Of a stretch of DNA of 64,000 bases, positions 20,537-31,600 are shown in pieces (the first letter of the stretch is position 1; each line of letters starts with the position of its first letter). The translations under genes were made by a program, and so were the position numbers. The notes below the pieces were generated by a model. It was not told the DNA's origin, ran no database searches, and saw nothing but the letters and a program-made list of their open reading frames with translations. Source of the DNA: Massilia sp. METH4 (lineage in GTDB: Bacteria > Pseudomonadota > Gammaproteobacteria > Burkholderiales > Burkholderiaceae_D); the NCBI RefSeq assembly GCF_037094685.1, contig NZ_CP146614.1, positions 6,634,001-6,698,000 on the forward strand. Reading direction: 5' to 3'.

Positions 20537-20664
20537 TCTCGCTCCCGGGAAGACGGATAAAACGCGACTGGCTGAGAAAGGCCGCGTGGAAACACAGAGT
20601 GTAAATAAGAGCGACACAGCCGCTTTGACACAGCGCAAGGTTGGCTACGGAGTTTCCGAGCTCG

Positions 20665-23064
20665 CTAGGATGTTTTCCCATGCAAGGGTATGGTCAGCAA
20701 GACAGTGCCCGCCTCGCCGCCGGGCTGCACCGTGCCGCCGAAACGACGCACAAGTTTCTGCACTCCAACATTCTCGGCCAGCGCATCGCCCGCCAGCGTT
20801 TCCGTGCCGCGCGCCCGGAAGTAGTCGACCAGCTTGCGGAACAGGATCACGCCCAGCCCCCGGCCTTTCAGGTCGGAACGCACGGTGATCGCGAACTCGG
20901 CGCGGCGGTTGTCCGGGTCCGCCACGGCGCGCACCACACCCAGCGTTTCGGGCTGGCCGTCCGCCCCCGTGCGGGTGGCGATGAAGGCCATGGCCCGGTC
21001 GTAGTCGATCTGCGTGAGCCGGGCCAGCTGGGCCGGCGGCAGTTCGCGCAGCGCCGAGAAGAAGCGCAGCCGCACGTCCTCCGGGTCCAGCGCGGCAAAG
21101 AAGCGCATGTGGGCTGGCGCATCCTCCGGGCGGATCGGCCGCAGCACCAGCGCGGCGCCCTGCCAGTCGACCGTCTCGGCCAATGCCTGCGGATAGGGGC
21201 GGATCGCCATCGCGCTTTCCGGCCGCGGCGGGCCGAGCACGATGCGCGCGGCGCCGGCCGTCACGGTGGACGCCGCGCCGGCCGCCGGCGCCGGCAGCAC
21301 CGGGTCCAGTTCCAGCTCCACCACTTCGCACAGGTCGGTCACCAGGTCGGCCACCTGCACCAGCGCGCGGCAGACCGCTTCCGCGTCGGCCAGCGCGCCG
21401 CCGGCGCGCGTGCGCGCCACGATGTCGCGCGCCAGCACCATGTTCAGCGGCGGCAGCCCGGCGGCGCGGTCGCGCGCGACCCGTCCCGCGGCACCCCCCA
21501 GGCCGAATTCGAGCGCGGGCCCGAACACCGGGTCCATGTGCACGGCAATGCGCAGCGGCGGCGTGTCGTCGGCGCGCGCATCGTTGCCGGTTGCGCCCAC
21601 CGCCAGGCCGTATGCCCCGAGCACCGTGGCGCACTCGCCGTCGTCCAGCACGGCCCGGCCGGCCCGGCGCGCGCCCGCGACGATTGCACGCGCGGCCCCG
21701 CGCCCGGCCTCGCCAGTGGCCGGCACCCCGGCCGGCACTTCGATCAGCAAGGCCTGGTTGCGGCGGTACTGCACCACCTGGCGGAACGCACGCACGGCCT
21801 TTTCCGGCGTGTCGTAGGTGGCCAGTCCGGCGTCGGCGAACACGGCCCGGGCCTCGGTCGCTTCCTCGCCGCCCAGCCAGCACGACAGCACGGTCTGGCG
21901 CGCCGCGCGCACCAGGGGTACCAGCGCGCGCGCCACGTCGCGGCTGCCGGCGGCGGGGGTGGGCACGTGCACCAGCAGCAGCGCGTCGGCCTGCGGCTCG
22001 TCCAGCAGCGCGCGCACGGCCGCCACGTGCCGTGCCGTGTCGGCCAGCGTGCCGATGTCGAGCGGGTTGGCCGGGGCCACGCCTTCGGCCGCGAGGGGCT
22101 TCAGGGCGCGCAGCGTGGCCGGCGCCAGCTGCGCGAGGCGCCCGCCCGTCCATGCCAGCGCATCGGTGGCCAGCAGGCCCAGGCTGAAGGCATTGCTGAC
22201 GACGGCCAGGCGTTCGCCGGCGAGCGGCCGGGCGCGCGCGACCGTCTGCACCGCGTCGAACAGGTCGGCCGACGAGTACACGCGCAGCATGCCGGCGCGC
22301 CGGATCGCCGCATCGACGACGCGGTCGGCGCCGTCGTCCGGCCCCGCGCCGCGCCCGGACTTCAGCACCACCACCGGCTTGCCGCGCGCGGCGATGCGGG
22401 CGGCCGACATGAACTTGCGCGCTCCCGCCACGCTTTCGATGTGCAGCACGATGGCCTGGGTGTCGGTGTCACCGGCCAGCCAGTCGAGCAGGTCGGCCAC
22501 GTCCACGTCGCCCCCCTCGCCCACCGACACCACGCGCGAAAAGCCGATCTGGTGTTGCCGCGCCCAGTCCAGCACGGCCGTCATCAACATGCCCGACTGC
22601 GACACGAAGGCGGTGCGCCCCTGCCGCGCGCCGGTATGGGCCACGCTGGCGTTGACGCCGGCCGCCGGCCCGATCAGGCCGATGCCGCCGGGGCCGAGAA
22701 TGCGCAGCAGGTGCGGCCGCGCCGCCTTCAGCATCGCCGCGCGCAGGGCCGGCGGCAATGCCGTGAGCACGATCGCCGCGCGGGTGCCGCGCGCGCCCAG
22801 GTCGGCGACCAGGCCCGGCACCGTGTCGGCCGGCGTGCAGATCACGGCCAGGTCGGGCGCGGCCGGCAGCGCCGCCACCCGCGCGTAACACGGAATGCCC
22901 AGCAGCTCGCCGTACTTCGGATTGACGGGCCACAGCGCGCCGGCGAAGCCGCTGGCCGCCATATTGTCCAGCACCGTGGTACCGATCCGCCCCGGCTTTC
23001 GCGACGCCCCGATCACCGCCACCGAGCGCGGTTCGAACAGGCGGTCCAGGTGGCGGATGCTCAT
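20665..23064 (-). CDS. PatZ-like protein lysine acetyltransferase (acyl-CoA synthetase/GNAT fusion)
   Basis: A 799-residue fusion. The N-terminal CoA-binding Rossmann domain starts SVAVIGASRKPGRIG. Next comes a succinyl-CoA-ligase-like region (GPGGIGLIGPAAG, FVSQSGMLMTAVLDWA), then an ATP-grasp-like segment. The C-terminal ~160 residues are a GNAT domain with acetyl-CoA motif LKGRGLGVILFRKL. This is the Pat/PatZ (YfiQ) arrangement, in which the enzyme acetylates lysines of metabolic enzymes such as acetyl-CoA synthetase. At 799 residues it is shorter than the E. coli protein (886). It begins 4 bp after the DUF2804 gene, indicating an operon. Confidence 0.85.
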   Translation of the reverse strand: MSIRHLDRLFEPRSVAVIGASRKPGRIGTTVLDNMAASGFAGALWPVNPKYGELLGIPCYARVAALPAAPDLAVICTPADTVPGLVADLGARGTRAAIVLTALPPALRAAMLKAARPHLLRILGPGGIGLIGPAAGVNASVAHTGARQGRTAFVSQSGMLMTAVLDWARQHQIGFSRVVSVGEGGDVDVADLLDWLAGDTDTQAIVLHIESVAGARKFMSAARIAARGKPVVVLKSGRGAGPDDGADRVVDAAIRRAGMLRVYSSADLFDAVQTVARARPLAGERLAVVSNAFSLGLLATDALAWTGGRLAQLAPATLRALKPLAAEGVAPANPLDIGTLADTARHVAAVRALLDEPQADALLLVHVPTPAAGSRDVARALVPLVRAARQTVLSCWLGGEEATEARAVFADAGLATYDTPEKAVRAFRQVVQYRRNQALLIEVPAGVPATGEAGRGAARAIVAGARRAGRAVLDDGECATVLGAYGLAVGATGNDARADDTPPLRIAVHMDPVFGPALEFGLGGAAGRVARDRAAGLPPLNMVLARDIVARTRAGGALADAEAVCRALVQVADLVTDLCEVVELELDPVLPAPAAGAASTVTAGAARIVLGPPRPESAMAIRPYPQALAETVDWQGAALVLRPIRPEDAPAHMRFFAALDPEDVRLRFFSALRELPPAQLARLTQIDYDRAMAFIATRTGADGQPETLGVVRAVADPDNRRAEFAITVRSDLKGRGLGVILFRKLVDYFRARGTETLAGDALAENVGVQKLVRRFGGTVQPGGEAGTVLLTIPLHGKTS

Positions 23065-23068
23065 GGGT

Positions 23069-24079
23069 TCACCAGCGCGCGAAATGCTGCTCGGTCACGC
23101 CGGCCAGCTGCGCCACCATGCGCTTGGGCGCATCGGGACTGCTCCTGACCCAGCCGGAGAAGGTGCCGAACGGCTGCACGTAGCGGCTGGCGGCGATGCG
23201 CAGGTTGCGCGCTTCGCGCCGCGCGGCAAGGGGCGTGAACATGAGGTCCAGGCAATCGTCCTCGGTAAACACGCGCCACGGTTCCAGGGGTTCCTTGCCG
23301 TCGTGGACGAAGCGGGCCGCCGCCAGCGGGTACACGCCGCCGTCGAGCCACAGCGCGTTTTCCTGCGCGCCGAAATGGCCGGCCTGCAGGTTGAAGCCCA
23401 GCATGGCATCGTGGCCCGAAGCCCAGCGCCAGGCCGTCTGGCGCGCCAGCAGGCCGTTCGAGTAGTCGATGCTGGCGATACCGCCCTGCAGCGGATATTC
23501 GCCGCGCCACGTGCGCACTTCGCCTTCCAGCGGCAGACCCGGAGTCTTTTGCGTGGCGTGCACGGCGCCGCCCGGCACGGCGCCGCAGGCGACCAGCGCC
23601 GGCGCCGGCGCGGCGCCGAAGCTGGCATCGATCTCCAGCCACGGGCTGCGCAGCGACAGCCCCTGCGGCCCAAGGTCGATGAACACGCCCTTGCGCGAAA
23701 ACGTGCTGGTACCGGTGCCGTCACGCGCCAGGGTGGCCGAGAAGCGCCCCGGCAGGCCGTCCTGCGAGAAGTTGGCCAGCATGTCGCCGTCGCCGCGTTC
23801 GAACGCAAAGGCGAAGCAGGTCGTCATCCACCCCAGGTCGACGATGGCGACCGAACAGAACATCTGTTCCGCGACCAGTGCCGCGTAATGCCAGCGCTTG
23901 TGGTGCAGCCGGCGCCACAGCGCGCCGTGCGCGTACGGCGGCGCCAGCCGCTCCCAGTCGCAGCCGCGCAGGATGCCGGCATGGCGGCCCAGCGCGGGGC
24001 GGCCGTCGGCGCCGACGATGCGTTCCGGCGCCGGCGGCAGCACTGCGATGGGCGCGGTCATGGGGCGGGCATCTTGCAT
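23069..24079 (-). CDS. DUF2804 family protein
   Basis: A 336-residue soluble protein matching the DUF2804 pattern: RIVGADGRPALGRHAG, WHYAALVAEQMFCSVAIVDLGW, FAFER, ASIDYSNGLLARQTAWRWAS, GFNLQAGHF, ENALWLDGGVYPL and FGTFSGWV. No biochemical role is established for the family. The start is uncertain between 24079 and 24061; neither has a strong ribosome site. It is co-directional with, and 4 bp upstream of, the PatZ-like gene, and divergent from the diguanylate cyclase at 24211. Confidence 0.85.
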   Translation of the reverse strand: MQDARPMTAPIAVLPPAPERIVGADGRPALGRHAGILRGCDWERLAPPYAHGALWRRLHHKRWHYAALVAEQMFCSVAIVDLGWMTTCFAFAFERGDGDMLANFSQDGLPGRFSATLARDGTGTSTFSRKGVFIDLGPQGLSLRSPWLEIDASFGAAPAPALVACGAVPGGAVHATQKTPGLPLEGEVRTWRGEYPLQGGIASIDYSNGLLARQTAWRWASGHDAMLGFNLQAGHFGAQENALWLDGGVYPLAAARFVHDGKEPLEPWRVFTEDDCLDLMFTPLAARREARNLRIAASRYVQPFGTFSGWVRSSPDAPKRMVAQLAGVTEQHFARW

Positions 24080-24210
24080 GGCAACGTAGGGTTCAATCCG
24101 GCAAACGGTGGTCGATGGTGAAGCGAGCCATTCTAATGGATGTCGGGCGCGCGCCGCCGCATGGCTGCCGAGGGCAAAATACCGGAAGGTAAGTAACCAG
24201 CGGGGAACGG

Positions 24211-26466
24211 GTGGCGAAGGAAGGAACGAGCGCGCTGCGCAAGCTGTACCGGGCGATGCTGCTGCCGGCGTTCGCGGCCGTGCTGTTGGCGGCCATGTGG
24301 GCCGCCGCCTGGTGGCAGATACGGCAGGAGCAGGCCGACGCACGGCATGAAGCCGTGCTGCTGGGCCATGCGCAGGCGCGCACCCTGGCCGAGAACACCG
24401 GCTTCGTGCTGCGCCAGGCCGACCATGCCACCCAGCTCTTCAAGCTGAAGTTCGAGGAGACCGAGGGCGCGCTGCGTTTGCCGGAGTTCACGCGCCGCAA
24501 CGGCCTGCTCGCTTCGCTGCTGCCGGCCCAACTGGCGCTGCCGCTCGCGCTGTACGGGCCGGACGGCCGGCTGGTCGACAGCATGCATGGGGCATTCTCC
24601 CCGCAGGCGGCGGGCGAAGGCTGGTTCCGCGCCCTGGCCGGCGCGGATGGCGACAAGGCCCGGTTCTCCACACCCGTCGTCGAGGCGGCGGCGAGGGAAT
24701 GGCGCATTCGCGTCGCCCGCCGTCTCGATGGCGCCGGCGGGGGCTTCGCCGGCGCCATCGTGATGCTGGTGGACCCCGCCATGTTCATCGAGGACTATGA
24801 CCGGCTGGACCCCGGCCCCGGCGGCTTCGTGGGCCTGCTGGGCCGCGATACCGGCCTGTCCACCAGCCGCGTCGACGAGCGCGTGTTCAACGACGATACG
24901 CTGACGTTCGGCCCGGCCCGGCGGCCGGCCGATCCGGATGAGGTGGCGCCGCGCCACCCGGTCGACGGCACCCCGCGCATCTACGCGGCACGCGACATGC
25001 CGCGCTACGCCCTCACGGCCGTGGTCGGCCATGCCGAGTCGCATGCGCTGGCGCGCTTCGAACGGCGCCGCGCCATGTACCTGGGCGCGGTGGCGCTGGC
25101 CTCCGGGGTCGTGCTGGCGTTCGTGGCCGCGCTCGTGCAGCAGGCGCGGCGGCTGCGCAACAGCACCCGCGCCGCGCGCGAAGCGCAGCGCCAGCAGCGC
25201 GCGGCAGCCGACGCCAGCCTGGACGCGGTATTCCTGCTGAAGGCTTGCAGGGAGGCGTGCGGCGGCGACTTCATTCTCGTCGACGTCAACGAACGGGGTG
25301 CCGCGATGCTGGGGCATGCACGCGGGGAACTGCTGGGGCAGCGCATCGGCGTGCTGGTGCCGGCCTGGCGCGCCGAGGGTTTCCTCGACAAGTACCGCCG
25401 CGTGCTGGACACTGGGCAGCCGCTGGAAGAGGAGTTCGAGATCCGCAGCGGCACGCCGCGCTGGCTGCTGCACCAGATCGTGGCGATCGGCGACGGCGTA
25501 GCCGTCACCACGCGCGACATCACCGAGCGCAAGCAAGCCGAGCTGGCGAGCCGGCAGCAGCAGGCACGGCTGCGCACGCTGGCCGACATGATGCCGGCCA
25601 TGATCGCCTACGTCGACCGCGACGAGGTGTACCGCTTCCAGAACCTAGTGTACGAGCGGGAGTTCACGCGCATGGGCGTGCGCGCGGTCGGGCGCAGCGC
25701 ACGCGACATCGTGGGCGAACGCCGCTACGCGAGGCTGCAGCCCTGGGTGCGGCGCGTGCTTGCCGGCGAGACCGTGACGTTCGAGGAGGAAGAGGAACCG
25801 GATGCCGACGGGACCGAACGCAGCTTCGAGGTGCGCTACATCCCGCAGTGGGACGAGGCGAAAAGCACCGTGGAAGGGTTCCATGTGGTGCGCACCGACG
25901 TGACCGCGCAGCGGCGCGAAAAGCAGCACCTGCTGCGCCTGTCGACGATCGATGCGCTGACGGGCCTGACGAACCGTGCCGGCTTCATGGCCCGCCTTGC
26001 CGCCGCCATGCACGCCTGCCGCGCGCACGGCACGCTGATGGCCCTGATGTACATGGACATCGACCGCTTCAAGCCGGTCAACGACACCCACGGCCACGGC
26101 GTGGGCGACGCGCTGCTGAAGGCGTTCGCCGGGCGCCTCACCCACGCGCTGCGCGACACGGACACGGTGGCACGGCTGGGCGGCGACGAGTTCACCGTCA
26201 TCCTCGAAGGCTTGCAGTGCGCCGCGGATGCCGAGCGCACCGCTGCCAAGCTGGTGGCCGCGGTGGCCGCGCCGTTCGACCTGGACGGCATTCGCGCCGA
26301 CATCTCGACCAGCATCGGGGTGGCGTTCTACCGCGGCGGCGAGCTGGCCCCGGCCGAGCTGCTGGCGCGGGCCGACGCGCTGCTGTACGAAGCCAAGGAG
26401 GCCGGCCGCAATACCTTCCGCACGGGCGGCACGCTGGCCAGCAGGCACCCGGACGTCACCGTGTGA
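24211..26466 (+). CDS. Membrane diguanylate cyclase with PAS domains
   Basis: A 751-residue sensor enzyme making the second messenger c-di-GMP. It has transmembrane helix 1 at about 12-32 and a periplasmic sensor. Helix 2 is around YLGAVALASGVVLAFVAALV, followed by two PAS-type domains (VFLLKACREACGGDFILVDV; MPAMIAYVDRDEVYRFQN) and a GGDEF domain. The catalytic motif is intact at G657-F661 (ARLGGDEFTVILEG), and an inhibitory I-site RDTD lies five residues before it, so product feedback is expected. There is no EAL domain. Translation starts at GTG 24211. It is divergent from the DUF2804 gene. Confidence 0.93.
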   Translation: MAKEGTSALRKLYRAMLLPAFAAVLLAAMWAAAWWQIRQEQADARHEAVLLGHAQARTLAENTGFVLRQADHATQLFKLKFEETEGALRLPEFTRRNGLLASLLPAQLALPLALYGPDGRLVDSMHGAFSPQAAGEGWFRALAGADGDKARFSTPVVEAAAREWRIRVARRLDGAGGGFAGAIVMLVDPAMFIEDYDRLDPGPGGFVGLLGRDTGLSTSRVDERVFNDDTLTFGPARRPADPDEVAPRHPVDGTPRIYAARDMPRYALTAVVGHAESHALARFERRRAMYLGAVALASGVVLAFVAALVQQARRLRNSTRAAREAQRQQRAAADASLDAVFLLKACREACGGDFILVDVNERGAAMLGHARGELLGQRIGVLVPAWRAEGFLDKYRRVLDTGQPLEEEFEIRSGTPRWLLHQIVAIGDGVAVTTRDITERKQAELASRQQQARLRTLADMMPAMIAYVDRDEVYRFQNLVYEREFTRMGVRAVGRSARDIVGERRYARLQPWVRRVLAGETVTFEEEEEPDADGTERSFEVRYIPQWDEAKSTVEGFHVVRTDVTAQRREKQHLLRLSTIDALTGLTNRAGFMARLAAAMHACRAHGTLMALMYMDIDRFKPVNDTHGHGVGDALLKAFAGRLTHALRDTDTVARLGGDEFTVILEGLQCAADAERTAAKLVAAVAAPFDLDGIRADISTSIGVAFYRGGELAPAELLARADALLYEAKEAGRNTFRTGGTLASRHPDVTV

Positions 26467-26550
26467 AACGCGCATTATCGTGCGCCATTGCAACGCCCAT
26501 CTTTGTATACTCCGGGGATCGCCGCGCGCGGCTCATTCACAGGAGCAACG

Positions 26551-27276
26551 ATGAACGAATACCAGGCTTGTCCCGGGCTGCGCCGCAAGCGCACGGCGCT
26601 GTCGGGAGTGGCGGCATTGCTCGCCGTAGTTGCTTGCACCAGCGCAAGCGCCGAAACCTATACCATCACCACCCGTACCATGGGCAATACGGCCGCCTTC
26701 AACCTGCCCGGGTTCTTCCCGCAGGGTGACCTGGCCGGCGCCCGCAGCTTCGACTTGACCGTCACCAGCGTGTTCGACAGCGCCAACGTCCTCTCCAGCA
26801 CCGACAATCTGTGGATGCAAGCCAGCGATGCGGCGCTGCAGATCACGCTGCGCCTGGACGGCGAAGTGTTCAGCCTGGATGGAACGGGCCAGGTAAGCTC
26901 CCAGGTCCTGTCGGACACGGATGGCACCGGCCGGACCACGAAGCGCTTCTACCAGAGCGTGAGCCTCGACCCTGCCACGTTCGGAGACTTCGCCACCGTC
27001 CAGCAATATGTCTTCCTGGGCGCCGACCAGTTCGCGATCAACTCCGTGCTCGAGCCGGCGCTGGCGTATTACGCCAACCCCTTGACCAAGGGCTTCTCGA
27101 TCGTCAACTCGACCATGCAGCCGGACGGCTCCCTTGCCCTGGCGGGCGACGCGGTCGGCCGCGCCGACCAGTTCTCTTACCAGTTGGCCGTTTCGGTGCC
27201 CGAACCGGCAACCTACGCGATGTTCGGCGCCGGCCTGGCGCTGCTGCCGTTCGCCGCGCGGCGGCGCCGGGCCTGA
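26551..27276 (+). CDS. PEP-CTERM exported protein
   Basis: A 241-residue exported protein. It has a twin-lysine/arginine N-terminus and hydrophobic signal ending at about residue 35 (TSASA-E). The beta-rich body has no recognised enzyme motif. The C-terminus is a canonical PEP-CTERM tag: VPEPATYAMFGAGLALLPF followed by AARRRRA. Such proteins are sorted by exosortase EpsH/XrtA-type systems and often go to the cell surface or exopolysaccharide; no exosortase is in this window. AGGAG lies 6 nt upstream of the chosen ATG. It is flanked by the diguanylate cyclase upstream and sbcD downstream, on the same strand. Confidence 0.92.
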   Translation: MNEYQACPGLRRKRTALSGVAALLAVVACTSASAETYTITTRTMGNTAAFNLPGFFPQGDLAGARSFDLTVTSVFDSANVLSSTDNLWMQASDAALQITLRLDGEVFSLDGTGQVSSQVLSDTDGTGRTTKRFYQSVSLDPATFGDFATVQQYVFLGADQFAINSVLEPALAYYANPLTKGFSIVNSTMQPDGSLALAGDAVGRADQFSYQLAVSVPEPATYAMFGAGLALLPFAARRRRA

Positions 27277-27372
27277 CCCGGCCGGGCTGCCGGGGCGTGA
27301 CGCGGCCACCGGCAGCGCGCGCGATGCGCTACACTGTCGCGCTTCCCGTTCCGGCAATTTCACTAGCGTCCG

Positions 27373-28605
27373 ATGCGCCTGCTGCATACCTCGGACTGGC
27401 ACCTGGGCCAGTCGCTCCATAACTTCGACCGGCACTACGAGCACCAGTGCTTCCTCGACTGGCTGCTCGAGACGATCGTGGCCGAACAGGCCGACGCCCT
27501 GCTGATCGCCGGCGACGTGTTCGACAACGCCAACCCGTCCGCCGCCTCGCAGCGCCAGCTGTACCGCTTCCTGCGCCAGGCGCGCGCCGCCGCCCCCGGG
27601 CTGGACATCATGCTCGTGGCCGGCAACCACGACTCGCCCGGCCGCATCGACGCGCCCGGCCCCCTGCTGGAAGAACTGGGCACGCGCGTGGTGGGCAACG
27701 TGGAGCGCACGGCCGACGGCGCCATCGACGTGGCGCGCCTGGTGCACCCGCTGACGAACCGCGACGGCGCGGTGGCCGCCTGGTGCCTGGCCGTGCCGTT
27801 CCTGCGGCCCTCCGACGTGCCGCGCGTCGAGGAAGGGGGCGACGCGTACCTGGCCGGCATCGCGGAACTGTACCGGCAGACCCTGGCCCATGCGGAGACG
27901 CTGCGCCAGCCGGGCCAGGCGATCGTGGCGATGGGCCACTGCCACATGGTCGACGGCCAGATGTCGGCCGATTCCGAGCGCCGCATCGTGATCGGCGGCA
28001 CCGAGATGCTCCCGGCCGGCATCTTCGGGCCGGCCATCGCCTATGCGGCGCTGGGCCACCTGCACCTGGCCCAGCAGATCGGCCGCCACGCGCACATCCG
28101 CTATTGCGGCAGCCCGCTGCCGCTGTCGTTCTCGGAAGTGCACTACCAGCACCAGGTGCTGCGCATCGACCTCGACGGCCCCGCGCTGCGCGAAACGGTG
28201 CCGGTCCATGTGCCGCGCGCCGTGCACCTGCTGCGCGTGCCCACGCGCCCCGCCCCGCTCGAGCAGGTGCTCGACGAGCTGGAAGCGCTGGACTTTCCGC
28301 TGGCGCCGGCCTATGCGCAACCCTACCTGGAGGTGCGCGTGCGGCTGGACGCGCCCGAACCCGGACTGCGCGCCCGGATCGAGGCCGCGCTGGAGGGCAA
28401 GCACGTGCGCCTGGCCAAGATCGAGACCACCAGCGGCCAGCGAGGCGGCGGCCTGGAAGAGGCGGCCGTATCGCTGGACCAGCTGGCGCAATTGCAGCCG
28501 GCCGAGGTGTTCGCCCGCCTGTACCGCCAGAAGTTCGGCGGCGACGCGCCGGACGACCAGTTGAGCGCCCTCGCCGAACTGCTGCTGGAGGATGCGACGC
28601 GATGA
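27373..28605 (+). CDS. sbcD: Exonuclease subunit SbcD
   Basis: A 410-residue Mn-dependent nuclease subunit of the SbcCD (Mre11-Rad50) complex, which opens hairpins and processes DNA ends. The calcineurin-type phosphoesterase motifs are intact: MRLLHTSDWHLG, LLIAGDVFDNANPS, LVAGNHDSPGRID, AMGHCHMVDG and ALGHLHLAQQI. Its stop overlaps the start of sbcC by 4 bp (ATGA), giving translational coupling. Confidence 0.97.
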   Translation: MRLLHTSDWHLGQSLHNFDRHYEHQCFLDWLLETIVAEQADALLIAGDVFDNANPSAASQRQLYRFLRQARAAAPGLDIMLVAGNHDSPGRIDAPGPLLEELGTRVVGNVERTADGAIDVARLVHPLTNRDGAVAAWCLAVPFLRPSDVPRVEEGGDAYLAGIAELYRQTLAHAETLRQPGQAIVAMGHCHMVDGQMSADSERRIVIGGTEMLPAGIFGPAIAYAALGHLHLAQQIGRHAHIRYCGSPLPLSFSEVHYQHQVLRIDLDGPALRETVPVHVPRAVHLLRVPTRPAPLEQVLDELEALDFPLAPAYAQPYLEVRVRLDAPEPGLRARIEAALEGKHVRLAKIETTSGQRGGGLEEAAVSLDQLAQLQPAEVFARLYRQKFGGDAPDDQLSALAELLLEDATR

Positions 28606-31600
28606 GGATCCTGCGCATCGGCGGCCGCAACCTGGCCTCGCTGGCCGATGAATTCTCGGTCGATTTCGGCAGCGATCCGCTTGCCTCCGCCGGCCTGTTC
28701 GCCATCAGCGGCCCCACCGGCGCCGGCAAGAGCACGCTGCTCGACGCCCTGTGCCTGGCCCTGTACGACCGCACGCCGCGCCTCGTGCATGCACGCGGCA
28801 AGACGCCCGACGTGGGCGATCCCATCGGTTCGGATGACAGCCGCACGCTGCTGCGCCGCGGCACGCCGGAAGGGTATGCCGAAGTCGATTTCGTCGGCAG
28901 CGACGGCGTGGCCTACCGGTCGCGCTGGAGCGTGCGCCGGTCCCGCACCAAGGCCAGCGGCGCCCTGCAGCCGACGGCAATGACGCTGCACAAGCTGCCC
29001 GAGCTGCAGCCGATCGGCGGCACCAAGACCGAGGTGAAGGCCGAGATCGAAGCGCGCATCGGCCTGAACTTCGACCAGTTCACGCGGGCCGTGCTGCTGG
29101 CCCAGAACGAGTTCGCCACCTTCCTGAAGGCGCAGGACGACGAGCGCGGCCTGCTGCTCGAAACGCTGACCGGCAGCACGATCTACAGCGACCTGTCGCG
29201 CCGCGCCCACGAGCGCCACAAGCTCGAGGCGCAGGCGCTGCAACAGATGCACGCGCGGCTGGCCGACCAGAAGCCCCTGTCCGGCGATGAGCGCCAGGAA
29301 ACCGAACGGCAGGCGCGCGAGGCCGAGGCGGCGCTGGCCGTGCTCGACGCCCGCAAGGCCGCGCTGGAGACGGACCTGCGCTGGCACGAGGGCGCCGCCC
29401 GCCTGCTGGACGGCATCGCCGAGGCCGAGGCGACACGGCAGGCGCGCATCGCCGCCGTGGAAGCGGCGGCCCCGCGCCGCGCCGCGCTCGACAAGCTCGA
29501 TGCCGTGCAGGAAGCGCGGCCGCTGCACGATGCCGTGCAGCGCGTGCAGGCCGACCTGGCGCAGGCGCAGGCCGCCATCGCGCGCTGCGGGCAGGAAGCG
29601 GCAGCGGCCGGCCAGGCCCAGGCCGCCGCGGCCGCCGCCCAGCAGCAGGCGGCGCACAACGTTGAAGCGGCCGAGGCGGCACGGCGCGACGCCGGGCCCC
29701 AGCTGGACCGGGCCAAGGCACTGGATGCCCGCATCGAGGCGATGCAGCCGCAGCACGTGCAAGCGCGGGCCGCGCGCGACGCGGCGGTGGCGGCCGTGAC
29801 GAAGGCGGCGGCCGCGCTGTCGGACAAGCGCAATGAACGGCGCAACCTGGTGGCCGGCCAGGAGTTCGGCCATACATGGCTGGCAACGCATCGGCACTGG
29901 GCGGTGCTGGGCCAGCAATGGCCGCGCTGGGAAGAGCTGTTCACGCAGGCCGGCCGCGCGGCGCATCACGGCGCGGCGATCGGCGCGAAGCTGGCCGACG
30001 CGCAGCGGCGCGCCACCCGCCATCGCGACGAGGAGTTGGCCGCGCAGGCGGGACTGGCCGCCGCAACGGAAACCTTGCGCGCGGCCGAGGCCGAACGTGC
30101 CGCGGCGGCCGTAGCGCTGGCCGCCTTCGACGCCGAAGGGCTGGGCCTGCGGCGGGCGGAACTGGAAGCGCGCCGCGACGCGCTGCGCGAAGCCGAGCGG
30201 CTGTGGCTCGACCTGGCAACCAAGAACGAGCGCCACGCGGCCCTGGCAGCCCAGGCGGACCAGCTGGAACGGGCCCGCGCCGATGCGCAGGCGCTGGCCG
30301 ACGGCGCCGGCACCGAACTCGCGGCCGGCAAGGCCGCGCTGGCGCAGGCCGAACGTTCGCTGGCCCTGGCCGAGGCGGCATGCGGCGAAAGCGTGGAGCA
30401 ATTGCGCGCCGCGCTGGAAGACGGCGCGCCCTGCCCCGTGTGCGGCTCCGTCGAGCATCCCTATCACGGCAACGACCGGCTGCGCGGCATGCTCGATGCG
30501 CTGCGCGCCGACGTGGCGCGCTGGCGCAGCGCACAGGACCGGCTGATCGGCCAGGAAGCGACACAGCGCGCGCTGGCCACGTCGAGCGCGAGCCGGCTGG
30601 AACAGGTGCGCGGGGAACTGGCCGCGCTCGCTCCGGCGCAGGCGGCGATCGCGGCGCGCTGGCAGGCCGCCTTGGCTGGCATCGACGACGCAGCGGACGG
30701 CGGCACCGCCGTGACCGATGCCGACCGCGCCGCGTGGCTGGCCGCGCGCCTGGCCGCCGCCGCGGCGCTGTTGCAGGACGTGGCGCGGCAGGAGCAGGCG
30801 CTGCGGCAGGCGGGCGCGGTGCGCGACCGCGCCCAGCAGGCCTGCGAACGGGCCGCCGCGGAACAGGCGCGCTGGCAGGCCGGCGCCGCCACGGCCGCGA
30901 CGGCATTGGCCCAGGCACAGGCCCAGGCCGAGGCACTGACATCGCAGCACATCGACGCCGTGCATCATCTCGACGCCCTGCTGGACGACCTCGATGCCGC
31001 GTTCGCCGATGCGCCGGATGGCGGCGAGGGCTGGAAGGACGCCTGGCGCCAGGACCCGGAGCATTTCCACGCACTGCGGCAGGCGGAGAGCCGCCAATGG
31101 CAGAAGCAGCAGGTTGACCTGGAAGAGCGCGCCGCAAGGATCGCCGCGCTGGACATCGAACTGGCGGCCCTGCAGGAGGCCCATGCGAAAGTGGCGGGCG
31201 ACGAACAGGCCGCCCGCGCCGCCTTCCTGGCGGCGGACGAGGCACTGCAGGCCGCCCGTGCCCAGCGGGTGGCGCTGTGGAATGGGGCGCCGGTGGGCGA
31301 GGTGGAAGCGCGGCTGCGCGCCGCCTGCGAGGCGGCCCATGCCGCCCTGCGCACCCAGCAGGAAGCCGGCCAGCAGGCTGCCCAGCAACGCGCCCGCTGC
31401 GACGAGGCGCTGGCGCAGGCGCGGCGGCGCTCCGCCGAACTGGAAGAGGCATCGCGGGAGGTACAGGGCAGGCTGGCCGAGTGGCTCGACGCATTCCATC
31501 GCGACCATGCCGAGCCGGACCTGTTCGCGCCCACGGTCGCCCTGGCCAATCAGGTGGCCTCGATGGACGAGCTGCTGGCGCTGCTGGCCCATCCGCTGGA

